Under the pieces are notes generated by a model. That model saw nothing but the letters and a program-made list of their open reading frames with translations. It did not search any database and was not told the DNA's origin. Position numbers and translations under genes: made by a program. From assembly GCF_964204645.1 (NCBI RefSeq), contig NC_134030.1, positions 6,880,278 through 6,944,277 on the forward strand: a DNA stretch of 64,000 bases, in the 5' to 3' direction. Shown one piece after another: positions 41,263-54,100 of this stretch (positions are counted from its first letter, which is position 1; every line of letters starts with the position of its first letter). The stretch comes from Tubulanus polymorphus (Eukaryota; Nemertea; Palaeonemertea; Tubulaniformes; Tubulanidae).

Positions 41263-42511
41263 AATGAAATGTCATTTTGCAAATTCAAGAAATTGGTCAA
41301 TAGGATCTAATATCAGATAGTAATTAGTTTGCACTGTATCAACTAGCCACTACCGATGGAACTACAAATCATTTCTTTAACGTCTTTTGCATTGATGGGG
41401 TAGAATAGAGAGACACTACCGGGAACTTTTGTTAGTACCATTTACGTACCTCGTACCTTGGACTGGGAGGGAACGCTTGCATCGAATGTATTGTGTTCGA
41501 TTCGCCCCATAATGATTATGATTCGTCTCAGGAAATTTTTTGTTGATCGTAATCGTTGGAACTGGTATGAGAAATAGATAACGTCCGAAATCCATTTTCA
41601 AAAACTTCGTCCCGACCGCGGCACTGGTGAATCCGGACCAGAAAAAATTCCAAATAAGAATTTGAACAATCTATAAATGAAACTTTATTTCATCATCCTC
41701 GACGAAATCCATCGGCACTGGTGAATCTAGGCCATCGTGCCGCAATAAATGGCACCATCCCCAGTGTCAGTCCTTCCGTAGTGATGGTAAGTCCATGGAC
41801 GTATAAACTAGATCTAGATTATATGTCCATGATCAAACTTGGTGATCGACGTACCTATTTTTCACTCACGGTATCAAATTTAATGCGGTTTTAGATGCAG
41901 GCCACCGTAAACATCGATTGGCCTTTTACACGCATCAACTACGTGTGGAGTCGCCCTTTTCCATCGCCATGGAATGTAATGGCACGCGAGGCATGATTTG
42001 CCGCGGCAACCCAGGAAATTTTTGGTTTCACTCAAGGTCGTTGAGACTGTATCGGGTAAACAAATAAATAAATGAATAAAATAAATAGAAAGTAGTGCAA
42101 AATATCATACGCCTGGATTGTTTCAAAAGAGTAAAAAGTGCAGTTTAGGTGCCCAGTTTTTTCGTTTCAAAGTGTAAAGTAAGAAGCCCAAGATAAAGTT
42201 GTCCAGTTTGGAATTTTGAGTTTCACGTCATCGCTGTCGTCACTACATAGTCTGAATACCAGTCGTTGTTACCGGTTCCCAACATAGAACGACGGCTTAG
42301 ACTATGTCAGTGTCAGTCAGTGTCACGACATCGACATCGTGAATCATCAGATTACATGTCATGTTGTGCCTCTCAACTCATGCAGTCATCATGAGGTTTT
42401 CCCGACCCGTCCACCCAGATCCAGTTTCCAGGCATCTTTTAATTGTAAGCTGAAATGGAGCCACTGCAGTTTAGCCGCAGGTTTCCCAAATGGCAATGTG
42501 CCTATAACCAC

Positions 42512-42630
42512 CACAGGGACCTGACACAGAAATTTTTAGACCCCAGTATCCTAGGTACTATATATAAAAAGTATTTTTATACATAGAATCTAGGATACTG
42601 GGGTCTAAAACTTTTTGTCAGGTCCCTGTG
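42512..42630. mobile_element. Foldback hairpin element
   Basis: A 119-base near-palindrome. The left arm starts CACAGGGACCTGACA and continues TAGACCCCAGTATCCTAG. The right arm is the complement, ending TGTCAGGTCCCTGTG. Arms are about 45 bases with few mismatches around an AT-rich loop. It may be a foldback MITE or a small-RNA-producing hairpin. Confidence 0.75.
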
Positions 42631-42662
42631 CACCTAACCATAACACTATTCTTTATAAACAG

Positions 42663-43410
42663 TAGGCCTAACACTAAAGTCTATCCCAGTGGTTATGATC
42701 GCGGCATTTCCACTCTCAAAGAGCCAGTATCAACAACAATTTAATTGATACTGACAGCTGTAAGTGGTCAAACTCACCATGAGCATCACTGACTCGCTGG
42801 ACCTCAGCTGCTTGTTACTATATAGTTACAGGCAAGAGTGAATAAAGAGCAAAACTTTTCGAAGCTTAACACTAAGAAAATGAAGAAATTAGCAAGGAAA
42901 AATTAGTTTGAAGTCTTGTTGCATTCAAGAGTGAATATTTTCCGAGGATACCAAAGTCAATGTTTACATTAGAAAGTGTCAGAACTAATTTTCAAGTTGA
43001 AACATTATATTTGGACGGTGTGTAAGCAAAATAGCAACACAGAACGTACGACTCATGAGATGATAATCAAATCCACAAATAGTCATTTGTTAACATATTT
43101 GCGCATGTCTAGCTTTGTTAAGTGCACAAAATAAGAAATTAATCCTCGAAATTCCATGCTTAAATACATTTTAAGTAATCGGTGTTCTTTGAGAATATAC
43201 AAGAAAAAACCAAATCTAGAGGAATAAAGAGAAGTGAATGACCAGGATGTGAAAACTTTAGTATTATTCACTCTTGAATGTAGTAGTTGCCTGACCTCAG
43301 TTACTTGCAGGGTTGAGCACATAGAAACCACAGGGTTCCAGATCTGCGATGATATGAACTGTTTGATGCACCGCGATCATAACCACTGGGATAGACTTTA
43401 GCCTACTAGC
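42663..43410. mobile_element. Long inverted-repeat element
   Basis: The left end (GTAGGCCTAACACTAAAG then TCTATCCCAGTGGTTATGAT) returns inverted at 43371-43410. Internal pieces such as CAAGAGTGAATA also recur in inverted order, but diverged. Its length and ends suggest a non-autonomous DNA transposon of unknown class. Confidence 0.6.
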
Positions 43411-43463
43411 GCCACGCAGTGGAAGGGTGACCTTAGCTGCAGTAATATCTGATAAGTTTTGAA

Positions 43464-45311
43464 ATGTTTCAGGTAATTATGACGGTTGAGGCGTTACCGT
43501 GGTGCTGGAAACCAACAAAACGACGAGTGCCGATTGAACACGAATTTTTCGAAGAGGGTAACATCAAATGCAGTTTGGAATTGAAACAGATTATTTTGAC
43601 CGATGAGGATTTCAAAGATGTTGATGAAAAAAAGTTTGAACGGTTTCCCTGCGCGATAAAAGGATGCGTGGCAACCTTTGACACTATTATCGGGTAAGAG
43701 AAGGCACGTTTAATCACCTCTTACAGAGTGGGGGATCCAGGATAATTGTAAGGGGGGTTGAAAAGAAAGAAAATGCATTTCTAGGATAAAATGGCCATTT
43801 CAAATGCCACTAGCGGGGTCCCACTCTCGGAGTTGATATATTTCTGAACAAATACACCCTGGAAGATGCAAATTCCGAAAGCATGAGCATCAGATTTGCA
43901 GGTTGTAACAATCTGTCTTGACGAAAAGGGCAACCTCAAAGGAAAGGTAGGGGTCCGGACCTCCGAGACCACCCCTTAAATCTACCCTGCTCTTCAATCA
44001 GTTCCGCAGTAAATGTTTTGAGTTTATCATGTTTTCTTTTTATTTTAAGGTACGAATGTCATTATAACAACAACCACCGACACACGTGTTCCCAGTGCAA
44101 GAGGTCGTTTCCTACGAGTCACCTAGTTAATATTCACATCGCGGAATGGCACGATTCAATGTTCCCGCTTTTAGCAGCTAAGCAAAACATGGTGTGTGGC
44201 CTTTTCTAAAATGATCTTCGCCAAGTTAAATAAAAACAGTGCAATTCAATGAACTCGAAAACTAGTAGTACTGTGTATGTTTACTTGATTTTATAAGAAA
44301 TACGTAGTAGCTTCAGGTACTGTAAATGGGCGGAAGTGGTGAATGATAACGCAAAATGAGGAGGCTACTATGCATTAGTAGCAAAAGCTTGTATTTCTAA
44401 TAATTTCGGGTTAATCATTCGTCATGTTTATTGATTTAACACAAGGCATGGCTCCTCAGTTACTCTAATATAGTGGTACCTCATAATAACAAACTAGGAA
44501 ATAACAATATCCCGAATAAACCCGAATTGATTTTTGTCCCAACTTCATTTCATGCCGGATATAATGAAGTATTAGCTCTGAAGTTTATATAATAAAGGCT
44601 TCACCATAGTACGAATGGTCCAGATAATCGGAGGTTTAGGTTAACTAAATTAATATTTGTATATCTTGTCTAGTATGAATGTCTATTGGAGGCGTGCCAA
44701 TCAAAGTTTGCTACACCTGCAGAAAGGAAACAACACCTGATTGATGCTCATAAGTATCCAGTCAATTTCAGATTCGACAAAGGACGACGGTATTGAAAAT
44801 ATATTTTTGCTCCCTATAAATTATTTTGTTTTATATACGTGTTTTTATTCAGGTTTGGGCGGTTTTTATACATTTCAGAAAATCGAAAAGTAAGAGGAAA
44901 ATTTCACCGAAAATGACCGCGCCCGATCCCGTTGGACCAGACAAAATGGACACCGTCGAGACACAGCCCGAAGCATCTATAGATCAGAGACTGAAAAACA
45001 ACAGTTACGATCATATGGTCGTAGATCAAACAGTCAAAACTTCTCCTTCGAAATTCAAATTTTCCTACAGGTAAATGACTAATCGTATATACAGCAAGAG
45101 TTGAAATGATTTTCTAAGACTAGTCATTTTATTTTAAAGCGTTCCGAAAACAATCTGTTTTGGGCAAGGAGTGCGTCGTGGATTTCAAAGACCTCCGAAG
45201 AAAAAAGGCAGAAAACATTGGCACCAGACAGCAGCACCGAATGAGGAAACTAAGAAAAACATCGAGGATATCGATTTCAGTGATATTGCTAAAACAATGG
45301 ACACTTTATGA
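43464..45311 (+). CDS. ZNF511: ZNF511, C2H2 zinc-finger protein
   Basis: A complete five-exon gene: 43464-43693, 44050-44191, 44674-44789, 44879-45070 and 45140-45311. All junctions are GT-AG and in phase, giving 283 residues. It begins with an acidic N-terminal region, then three C2H2 fingers: an N-terminal one split by intron 1 (FPCAIKGC ... YECHYNNNH), CSQCKRSFPTSHLVNIH, and CLLEACQSKFATPAERKQH. A basic linker follows, and the tail has VPKTICFGQGVRRGFQ, the conserved C-terminal box of ZNF511. ZNF511 is a widely conserved nuclear zinc-finger protein whose role is poorly known. The ATG at 43479 (MTVEALPW) is an alternative start, because CAG just before it (43470-43472) could be a splice acceptor. 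Introns 1 and 2 carry MITEs. Confidence 0.92.
43725..43990. mobile_element. hAT-like MITE in ZNF511 intron 1
   Basis: The left end CAGAGTGGGGGATCCAGG and the reverse complement of the right end, CAGGGTAGATTTAAGGGG, are similar. CAGGG-type ends with a GGATCYAGG-like motif are common in hAT-derived MITEs. The arms are diverged, so the class is tentative. Confidence 0.45.
44470..44612. mobile_element. Mariner-like MITE in ZNF511 intron 2
   Basis: TAGTGGTACCTCATAATAACAA at the left and its degenerate complement (ACTATGGTGAAGCCTTTATT) at the right. It resembles the better preserved element at 62530, whose ends are of the AATGGAACCTCGT type. Confidence 0.4.
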
Positions 45312-45389
45312 GATACAAGCTTCAATCAAATCATTGGTCCTTCAGTAAATGCTGCTTTGGTCTGATACAATTTGTTTTAGATTTAGGCA

Positions 45390-45395
45390 AATAAA
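45390..45395 (+). terminator. ZNF511 polyadenylation signal
   Basis: AATAAA 79 bases after the ZNF511 stop codon, in the expected orientation. Confidence 0.6.
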
Positions 45396-45656
45396 GGAAT
45401 ATTCTTTTAATTCATGTTTTATTCTCTCACATTCATGGCTTTTTGCTGATTTTTTGGCTATTTTCATTGGTTCAAATCAGTCATTTGGAGACGCTTTCAA
45501 GCATATCGATGCCTTTTACATTGCAGCTGACCACAGGAAGTTGAAACTGTTAAAGTCTTCATAGCTGGGATTATCATCGTGTTAACGACTTATCGAAATA
45601 ATGATTTGTACTTAATGAACTGAATTGGCTATATTTGACTCAAAATAGTGACTACT

Positions 45657-45900
45657 TAACCCTGAGATGCCCTGCGGGTCATATATGACCCCACCTATTA
45701 AGCTGGACATAAATTTAAAAACTGCTGATGGTGGGTTTCCAGAGTTCTTAGATGCGTTTAAGAGCACCTGTGCTACCTAAAAAGCCCAATTTTACATATA
45801 TGAGCCTTATCGGTTAGTAGAAAACTCATTAGGTGGCGCTCCATAAAATCAAATTTTAAGTAAATGTGATGACTTATCCAAACAACAAACAAATTCAACT
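45657..45900 (+). mobile_element. PiggyBac-like terminal fragment
   Basis: TTAACCCTGAGATGCCC followed by TGCGGGTCATATATGACCC. PiggyBac-type elements insert at TTAA and begin CCCT, often with a subterminal GGGTCATATATGACCC palindrome. No matching right end (AGGGTTAA) was found nearby, so this is a truncated end. Its right limit is unknown. Confidence 0.45.
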
Positions 45901-47154
45901 GTACAATGAAACCTCATTGTTTGAAGTAGTAAGGCTTGGGCATAAGTGAACCAAGATCTCGATACATTGGCTACCATCTTTCAGTCTGATGGAAACTATT
46001 GGACTGCTTGCCACAACCCTGATAGGAAATCCTCTGATCCAATTGTGAATTGAACTAATAAGAGCTTATCTTTTTAGTGAGATACATGAGAACATTTAAT
46101 AACATGAAGAAAGCACAACATTAGGCAAATGTACAAATACATAGCAAGCAAAGAAAACAGCAGATTCAAGAAATGATAATTCATCATTAGACATCGTACA
46201 TCAAATCGGCTTCACAAGGATTCGTGCACGTTGTAGCTTATGAAACAAACTTTAAAACTTGTCCTTCTCGAAATACAAGTACTCGGCACATGAAATAAAT
46301 TAAACTCTTTATCGAGGAGAAAAACAGCACAGATTTAATATATATTCAAAATGAAAATGAAGAAAATTGTATTGGCATGTATGATTACAATTTAGTTTGA
46401 GAGGAGAAATTATAATAAATATAATTGAAGGTCCCTTTCTGATTGTTATTTATCCATCTCTAACCTTTCACTGTTTGAATACTAAAGAAAACATCTCTTC
46501 AGCAACTAAACTACTTTAATCAAAAGTACATGTAGAAATATATATTTTTATAATATCAATCATTTGAGTTGCCATAGATTCTTAGAGAATAAAATTATGT
46601 TCTTCCTTTGGATAAATACTGGAAAATAATCTAAATAATCATTTGTTTTTTTTGGTTAATTTTTGTTTTGAAGAGACACTGATAAAATAAAGCACCGTTG
46701 AAAAGAAATGGCAACTGATATCGTATACTCATGTCATCGATTGGGTAGATCCCAAATGGCCATGGATAAATGATAAAAGTAAAGTTGTCAGAATGCATAT
46801 ATGATAAAATGCCCAACAGGTTACGAGTAAGACGAGTTCTTTTGCTGCATCCATTTGAAAAGCAAACTTATCCGGCAATAACAGTCAATTTCATTTACGA
46901 TTAAAAATGTCCTAGTTGAAGCCTGGGCGTTTAAAATTTTGAGGAACTAATGGTTATGAGGGTTTGTCGATGATGCTTTTCTTTTCTATTTCGATATAAA
47001 AAGAGCCTCGAAACTGTATTCAACCAAGAAAAAAGAATCTAAATAGATGAGTTTCTGCTGGAGTGAAAAGGAGAATAAAAAACATTTTGGCTAAAACGAT
47101 TTGAAGAAGGGAGAATGATAATAGCAATCCTAGCTTAACCACTACTAATACACA

Positions 47155-47475
<321 letters not shown>

Positions 47476-48257
47476 GATTTATATTACATATATAGTTATT
47501 ATAATTCCATGACTAGAATTCAACCAATCACAGTTCGATAAACTTAACAATGCCTCCGTAAAAATATTTAACGTCGTTATGCTAGCGCGCGGCGACAGAA
47601 CACGAATGAACTTGAACGTTTTTTTTTACAAGTAACAAGAACGAGAGAGTAAAACCGGCTCATAATCCGGATATCATTTCAGATCCACCGATGTGCATTC
47701 AAATATGCACAGAATGCACTTTTTTTCAATCGGATTTTTGCTAAATCCTTTACGCTAAACGATCCGGTTGCTCACTAGTTGGTTTCAAGATAACCGGCGG
47801 ATAAGTACTATAGTAACAATGAACTTTTAGTCGCCACTATGTCAACTATCCACTGGTTAGCTCTCACCAACTTTCGAGCAACAGGCCCCCGGATTATAAG
47901 AGGGTTTTACTGAGTTATTTTTTCTTCGAATATGGGCATGAAAGATTCATCGAGGCACGTTTCACATCACATGAACTACCGCGATGTGTGGCCTTTATAC
48001 ATTAAACAGCACAGATTCCTGTTTTTTTTTTAAATTCACGTTTTCGACACTAGAGCGCGCCGCGGTCCTCTGGGAGGCCAATCCGCAGGCGTCATACGCC
48101 CGTTATACACAATACTAACAAGATTTCCTGTAACTACGAACTATTCGCATGATCACCAAACAGTGCAACAACAAACAAGTAATTAACGCCACGAACCAAA
48201 TCTATCGTGTTCCCTGTCAGAGTAAACAGCAGCACGTGTCCCTCCCTGGGATATTCA

Positions 48258-48263
48258 TTTATT
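48258..48263 (-). terminator. MBD5/6 polyadenylation signal
   Basis: AATAAA on the minus strand, 171 bases past the MBD5/6 stop codon. Confidence 0.5.
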
Positions 48264-48433
48264 CATACACCAAAACGCAGCGGACCCAGCCACTTCTCTA
48301 CTTCTGCTTATATATATCACAATGTTCTGATATGACTTTTTTTAATAATCTCTAATATTAGTTCATCAACAAACTATTCATTCACTATCAGCTACACACC
48401 TGAGACACAACGCCCGAGTTCTACTACAAGTAA

Positions 48434-51148
48434 TCACCGCTTCGTTTTTCGCGACGAGAATAATTTCGCTTTCTTACTGATGTGGTCGTGTAAACGCCCG
48501 TCCGCGACCGTCATCGGCTGTTTATCTAATTCCAACATCGCCTCCTGAATCGCAGCTTCCAAGTTCGAGTTCATCTTGCGCCCTCTAAAGTGAAAATAGT
48601 GAGAAAATTAGCACATTTTGGATTTGCCAATTTTGATCCTCCATGGACGAATTAGAATTTTTCCTTTGAAATTCAACGTACTTGCGATGTTTTTTGCGCG
48701 CTCTGTGATGCGCTTCTAAACCTTCCGAAAGAGTTTTCAATTTATCCGGCTCAACTTGAGTACATGAGTAATCGCCAAACCAACGAACCCACAACTGAAA
48801 ATGTAAAATTAAACAATATAACAGCAACTTCAGCATTGTATCTTCTTTCATTTTACTAATTATCAAAATTCATGTTTTTGTTCCTCCGTGGGGTGTCTGA
48901 CCAGCTCGTGAAACATAGCCCGCTAAAAATGGACAAACATTTGCATTGCCTACCTTGCCCTCCTCCGTTTTGTGATGGTTGACTTTGATATCCGACTTGT
49001 CGACCAGTTTACCGGGCCACGATGGAAAACCGCGAATTTGTCCCCAAACTAGATCGCCGACGTTGAAACTACGAGGGAAGTACAATCGGCCGCAATCCGA
49101 GTCATCATCTATGAGAAAAAAAGATTCATTGGTCATATACTCATCAGTGAAGGTTCAACCACTTGAATTCATCAAATGCACTTTTGGATATTAGTTCATG
49201 AAAATACGTGAAACAGATGGAAACTGTTTGATAATACACACAATCTAATCATCTCAGCAAATTTCCCTGATTTTTACTTTTCTTTTTACTAAACTACCGA
49301 ACTATTCCCTGACTTTTCTCAAAGAAATGAAAATTCCCCGACTTTCCCCGATTTCCAGGTACGTAAGTGCAAACCCGAATGACTACCTTGGTATACCAGA
49401 ATTTTTCAACACAATTTGAAATCAAAAATACCCGGTCGTAGTTTAATGGAAAATGAACTAGAAAAAATTCTGATTTTGAGTTGGGGTAATGAGCTGATAA
49501 AAGAGTAGTAACTACTCTCAAATTGTAGAGGTAGTCAGGTGTGTAAGGTTGCGTAATACGAAGCAATGAATACTGAGTTCAAGTTCAAATTCATCGAGGC
49601 CGGATGAACAAACTACACTTACCAACATCCATACACTGATCACTGTCATCATCATCTTCATCTAACTCGTCATCCTCGTCGTGGAATTCGTACTCGTCAG
49701 CAAAACCGTCGTGCGGTCGTTTAATTCCTCTGCCGGTAGACGGCAGCACCGAGTCGCTGTTCTCGTGCGTTATACGGTGATACAACGCCGCGACGGGCGC
49801 GATCAGGTCGCCGGGCGTATTCTTACGTGACACGTTGTTATTATTGCGCAAATCGCCATTGTTTTCGCTGGTTTGCACGATGCCAGTCGAGTATGGATTG
49901 TCGTCGTCGTCAACGCCTTCAGTCTCCTCGTCATCTTCGCTGTCGGGATCGTCGTCGTCATCATCGTCGTCGTCTTCGTCGTAGTTGTTATTCGACCAAT
50001 CCGGCGGCGGCTGTTGCTGGTAGGCGATCGTTTTGCCCGTATCGTCGCTCTGATCTTCCGAGTTGAATTGCGTCGTGTCGTTGCCGCTGTTCTGCAGTTG
50101 ATCAGGCGTCGCGAATCGGTCGAGCGAATTCTCTTCCGAATCGTCGAATCGAAGCGACGTTTCCGACACTTGAAGAATCGGCATTTTATCGTTCAGCGTA
50201 ACGGGCGAGACCGCCGTCGATTCAGGCACGCTAACCGACAGCGGCTGAGTGATCGGTATCGACGAAACGGCGCCGTTCGAAGAAACGCTCGTCGCCAACC
50301 GCGACGCTTCGACCGACGAATGCGCCACCGATAGTTTACTTTTCGTAAAACCTTTACTTTTCACCTTCACCGGTTTAACGGCTGCGTGGTCCGACTGCGA
50401 ATTCGGGCTCTCTAAACAGTTACCCTTGACGACGGCGGTCACGGCGTCGGTGAGATTTTTAGGAGTAGGCAACGGCGCTGCGTATGCGGATATCGCGCTC
50501 AAAGCCGAACTCGACGTGATGATAGTCGACGCGAAACCTGTCGCCGTTTTACTGAACTTTACTTTGATCGGCGGAGTCTTCGACGCGCCACCGCTTACGG
50601 CCGGACAGTTGGCTACCGCGGCGCTGCTACGGTCTTTAGACGACGATTTATCGCGACGTTTCGAACGCGGAGATCGCGCTTTCGTTTTGCTCGATTTCGC
50701 GTTCGTCGTTTCGGTCGTTTGCATCGTCGCCGACGACGACGACGATACAGGAATATCCGACTCAGCCGTTGATGATGGAATGCCGGCGCCATCTGCCGCA
50801 ATTGTTAAATCGGCGATCGGAGAAACTTCACTAGCGCACGTCGTAGAAGCAGTGGCTGCGCCGACGATATTAACATCGGTTGAAGGAATGGATGAAACGT
50901 TATTCGGTAAACTCGACGTTGTGGCGACATTGTTCTGTAAGTTCGTCATCGCTACGGTGTTGTTTATGAGATTAGTCCACGGAGACAGTAACTGTTGCTG
51001 CATCGCCAACGCCTGCAGCAAAGCGGGATTCATTCCGTTCGTAAGCATGCTCATCTGCGGGTGTAAGTTTAGCTGTCCGGCTTGATCGGCTTGTAATAAC
51101 ATCTGCGGATTCAGTCCAGTCATTCCGGGCATATAAATCAACTGCTGC

Positions 51149-51183
<35 letters not shown>

Positions 51184-54100
51184 ACGATGTGTCGTATCTT
51201 TAGGTTTTGTAACTGTAGCCGATAGTGTCGGTGCGGTGACCTGCTGTTGAGCGACCGGATTCATCGCGCTGCTAGTCGCCGTGACGTTATTAGCGGCTTG
51301 CTGTAGCTGTAACATAGTCGCAATTGTCGGCGTCGATGACTTGCGATTGCGTTCTTTTTTCTGTTTCGTTTTATTCACCTTCGACGAAGCGACAGCCATG
51401 AGGTTATTGTTGTTCGCCGTCGCGCCGGCAACTGGACTCGTTAACGGGCCCGTCGCGTTATTCAACGTCGTCGTAGACGGAATCTCAATCGACGATATCG
51501 AACTCACCGAACTGCCGGTCTCCGATTGTTTATCGGCGGCCGGTTCGGTCGCCGGTTCATCTGCCGCGCTCATATCCATCGTATATTCGATGGTTTGATT
51601 AGCGGCGTCCGTATAACCGGCGCCGCTGTCTGCAGTAACCGTTACGCTCTGCTGCTGCTGTTGTTGAACTAACTGTTGCGTAATAAGCTGTTGATTACTG
51701 AGCGCATTCGCGCCGGCGAGCTGATTCGCGATCAGTTGTTGTTGAATCTGTTGATTCGTAGGATTCAACGCCGACTGCATCAACGCGAGTTGTTGATTCA
51801 ACAACGCAACCGAATTCGCCGTCTGACCGTCCGCGATCAACGGACTCAACAGATTCAGGTGATTCGGAATCAGCACGGGCGCTTGAACGGCCGTTATTCC
51901 CAGCGTGTTGATGAGCTGCACGACCGGTTGGTGATTGATAACGGGCTGCGCGATACCGACCGCCGGTATCACCTGACTCAGGCTGTTCGTCACCGCGCTC
52001 ACGACCGGCACGGTCATCGGCGGCATCGGACTGTTCAAACTGACCATCGGAATCCCGGCGAGTCCTAGACCCTGATTACCGGCGTTCGACTGCGGTTGAA
52101 TACCGATATTATCAGGCGTTAACGACGCGGAATTGACGGCGGCGATGCTCGTCGATTGTTGTTGGATTTGAGATCCACCGATCGGGTTACACAACGGGTT
52201 ACCCGTACTGAGAACTACTTGTTGCGGCGTAGGAACGATATTCACCGACTGAGGCGCGTTCATCGTATGCGTATCACTGGCGTATATTTGAGCGCATTCG
52301 TTGCTAGGTTTCGCGCGGATATTATTCTCGACCGCCGCGGTCGTCTTAATCACCGATTTCGAAACGTCCTTCGCGACGCCCGGTTGAGATGATTTCGCAA
52401 GCGGTGTACTATAAGTATTCGTCGACGCGGCGCTGTTCTGCGAAACCTCGAGGCCCGATATCATATTTTTTACCATCTGTATCGGATTCTGTTGCGAACT
52501 GATCAACGAGGGCGTACTAACAACCAGATTCTCAGAGCACGGTATTTTCTGCTGTTGTTGCTGCTGCGCCCAACTGGTTACAGGCTGCTGCTGTTGTAAT
52601 GAGTTCTGGTTCTCTTGTTGTTGTAGCTGTTGTTGTAGCTGGAGTTGCTGTTGAAGAGCCGCGTGTTGTTGCTGCAACTGTTGTTGCAGATGGTGTAGTT
52701 GTTGTTGTAAATGTTGCTGGAACTGTAACTGTCCGATGAGCTGTTGCTGTTGCACGGGCGTGGCTTGTTGTAGTTGCTGATGAAGTTGCGTTTGAATCTG
52801 CTGTAACTGGTTCTGTAATTGTAACTGTAGTTGATGCTGCTCTTGCAGCTGCACTTGCTGCTGCATGAGCTGTTGTAGCGGTAGTACGACTGGTTTAATC
52901 GGCATCAGTTGATCGTGCGACGATGGCACCTGTTGATGCGGTTGAGGATTAACGAATTTCATCGTAGGCAGCGACGTGGCGCCGGTGTTCATCAACTGCG
53001 GTTGGGCGCTAATTTGGCCGGCCGTGGTTTTCATGATTTTCGACGTTCCGGCAGATTTTTGAACACGCGCCGCAGCCGACGACAGCATCGTACTTGCCGG
53101 AAACTCTCCCGAACTCGGTTTCGCGTTGCTGTTCAAAAATGACGTCATACTCGGAAGCCCGCCTTTCGATTGCGCGGTTTCGGATTTCGACGTTTGTTGA
53201 ATTCCGAAGTTTCTCAGCAGCTGACCGGCGATACCGCTCTGTTGCGAGGTGGCGCTGGTCGCGACCGACGCGTGTTGAGCGGTAGTGGAAGCGTTCGTGT
53301 CGGATGGCGACGTTTTAAGCGGAGATATTCGCGGCGACGCGGCCGTCATCGTTACGGTCGTAGTCGTCATCAACGAGCCGACCGCCGATGATTGTTGTTC
53401 GGTGCTGAAACTTGATGTACTATTCCTCGTACTCGGTACTGGTTTTTTCAATGGCTGGTTTGAGAAAGGCAGTTGCATAGAATTATCAATCGCAATCGAC
53501 GCTGGTTTCTCTGTTGACATCGATCGAACGTCTACATTCGGACAGCCCGGCAACGTCGCTGGAAAGTTATTACTACTACTACCGATATTATCCTTTTTTC
53601 GATCTTTCTTGCAACGTTTTTTCGCCGGCCGATCGTCCCACTGCGCGACGTCTCCGTATATTCCGCGCGCGTCCATCACCATCGCGCCGTGCCCCGGGAA
53701 CGAGGGTCGCGGCGCTGGCGGGCCCGCGTGCTCGTACTGCAGAAACCCGCCTTCGAACTGATTCGTACAGCAGTTCACCGATAACTGGTGATGCTGGCCG
53801 GTAAGATGAGACATCGGTGCGGTCGGTTGTAGAGGAGGAAACGGATAACCGGGCGGAACAGGCGGCTGTTGAAAGTCCAAAACCTGGGGTTGATTACTGT
53901 TACTCATTACTGTATCGACACGAATGACGTTCGGCGATGAATTCATGTCTTTCGCAGTTTTAACGACAGTTTTATCACATAAGTTCTTATTGCTTTCGTC
54001 CGTACTGAGTTTCAGGTGTTTTTGTAACGCCTCGGTCTGTTGTAATAGATAATCCATGTAACCGGTTGATTGTTTATCGGCGTCGGTCGCCACGCTCGAA

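Larger units (their letters stand above)
41159..43463. other. Spacer between GPCR and ZNF511
   Basis: It contains the candidate GPCR polyadenylation signal, a strong hairpin and a ~750-base inverted-repeat element whose right arm ends about 55 bases before the ZNF511 start. At 41620-41730 the phrase CACTGGTGAATC occurs twice. No gene is supported. Confidence 0.6.
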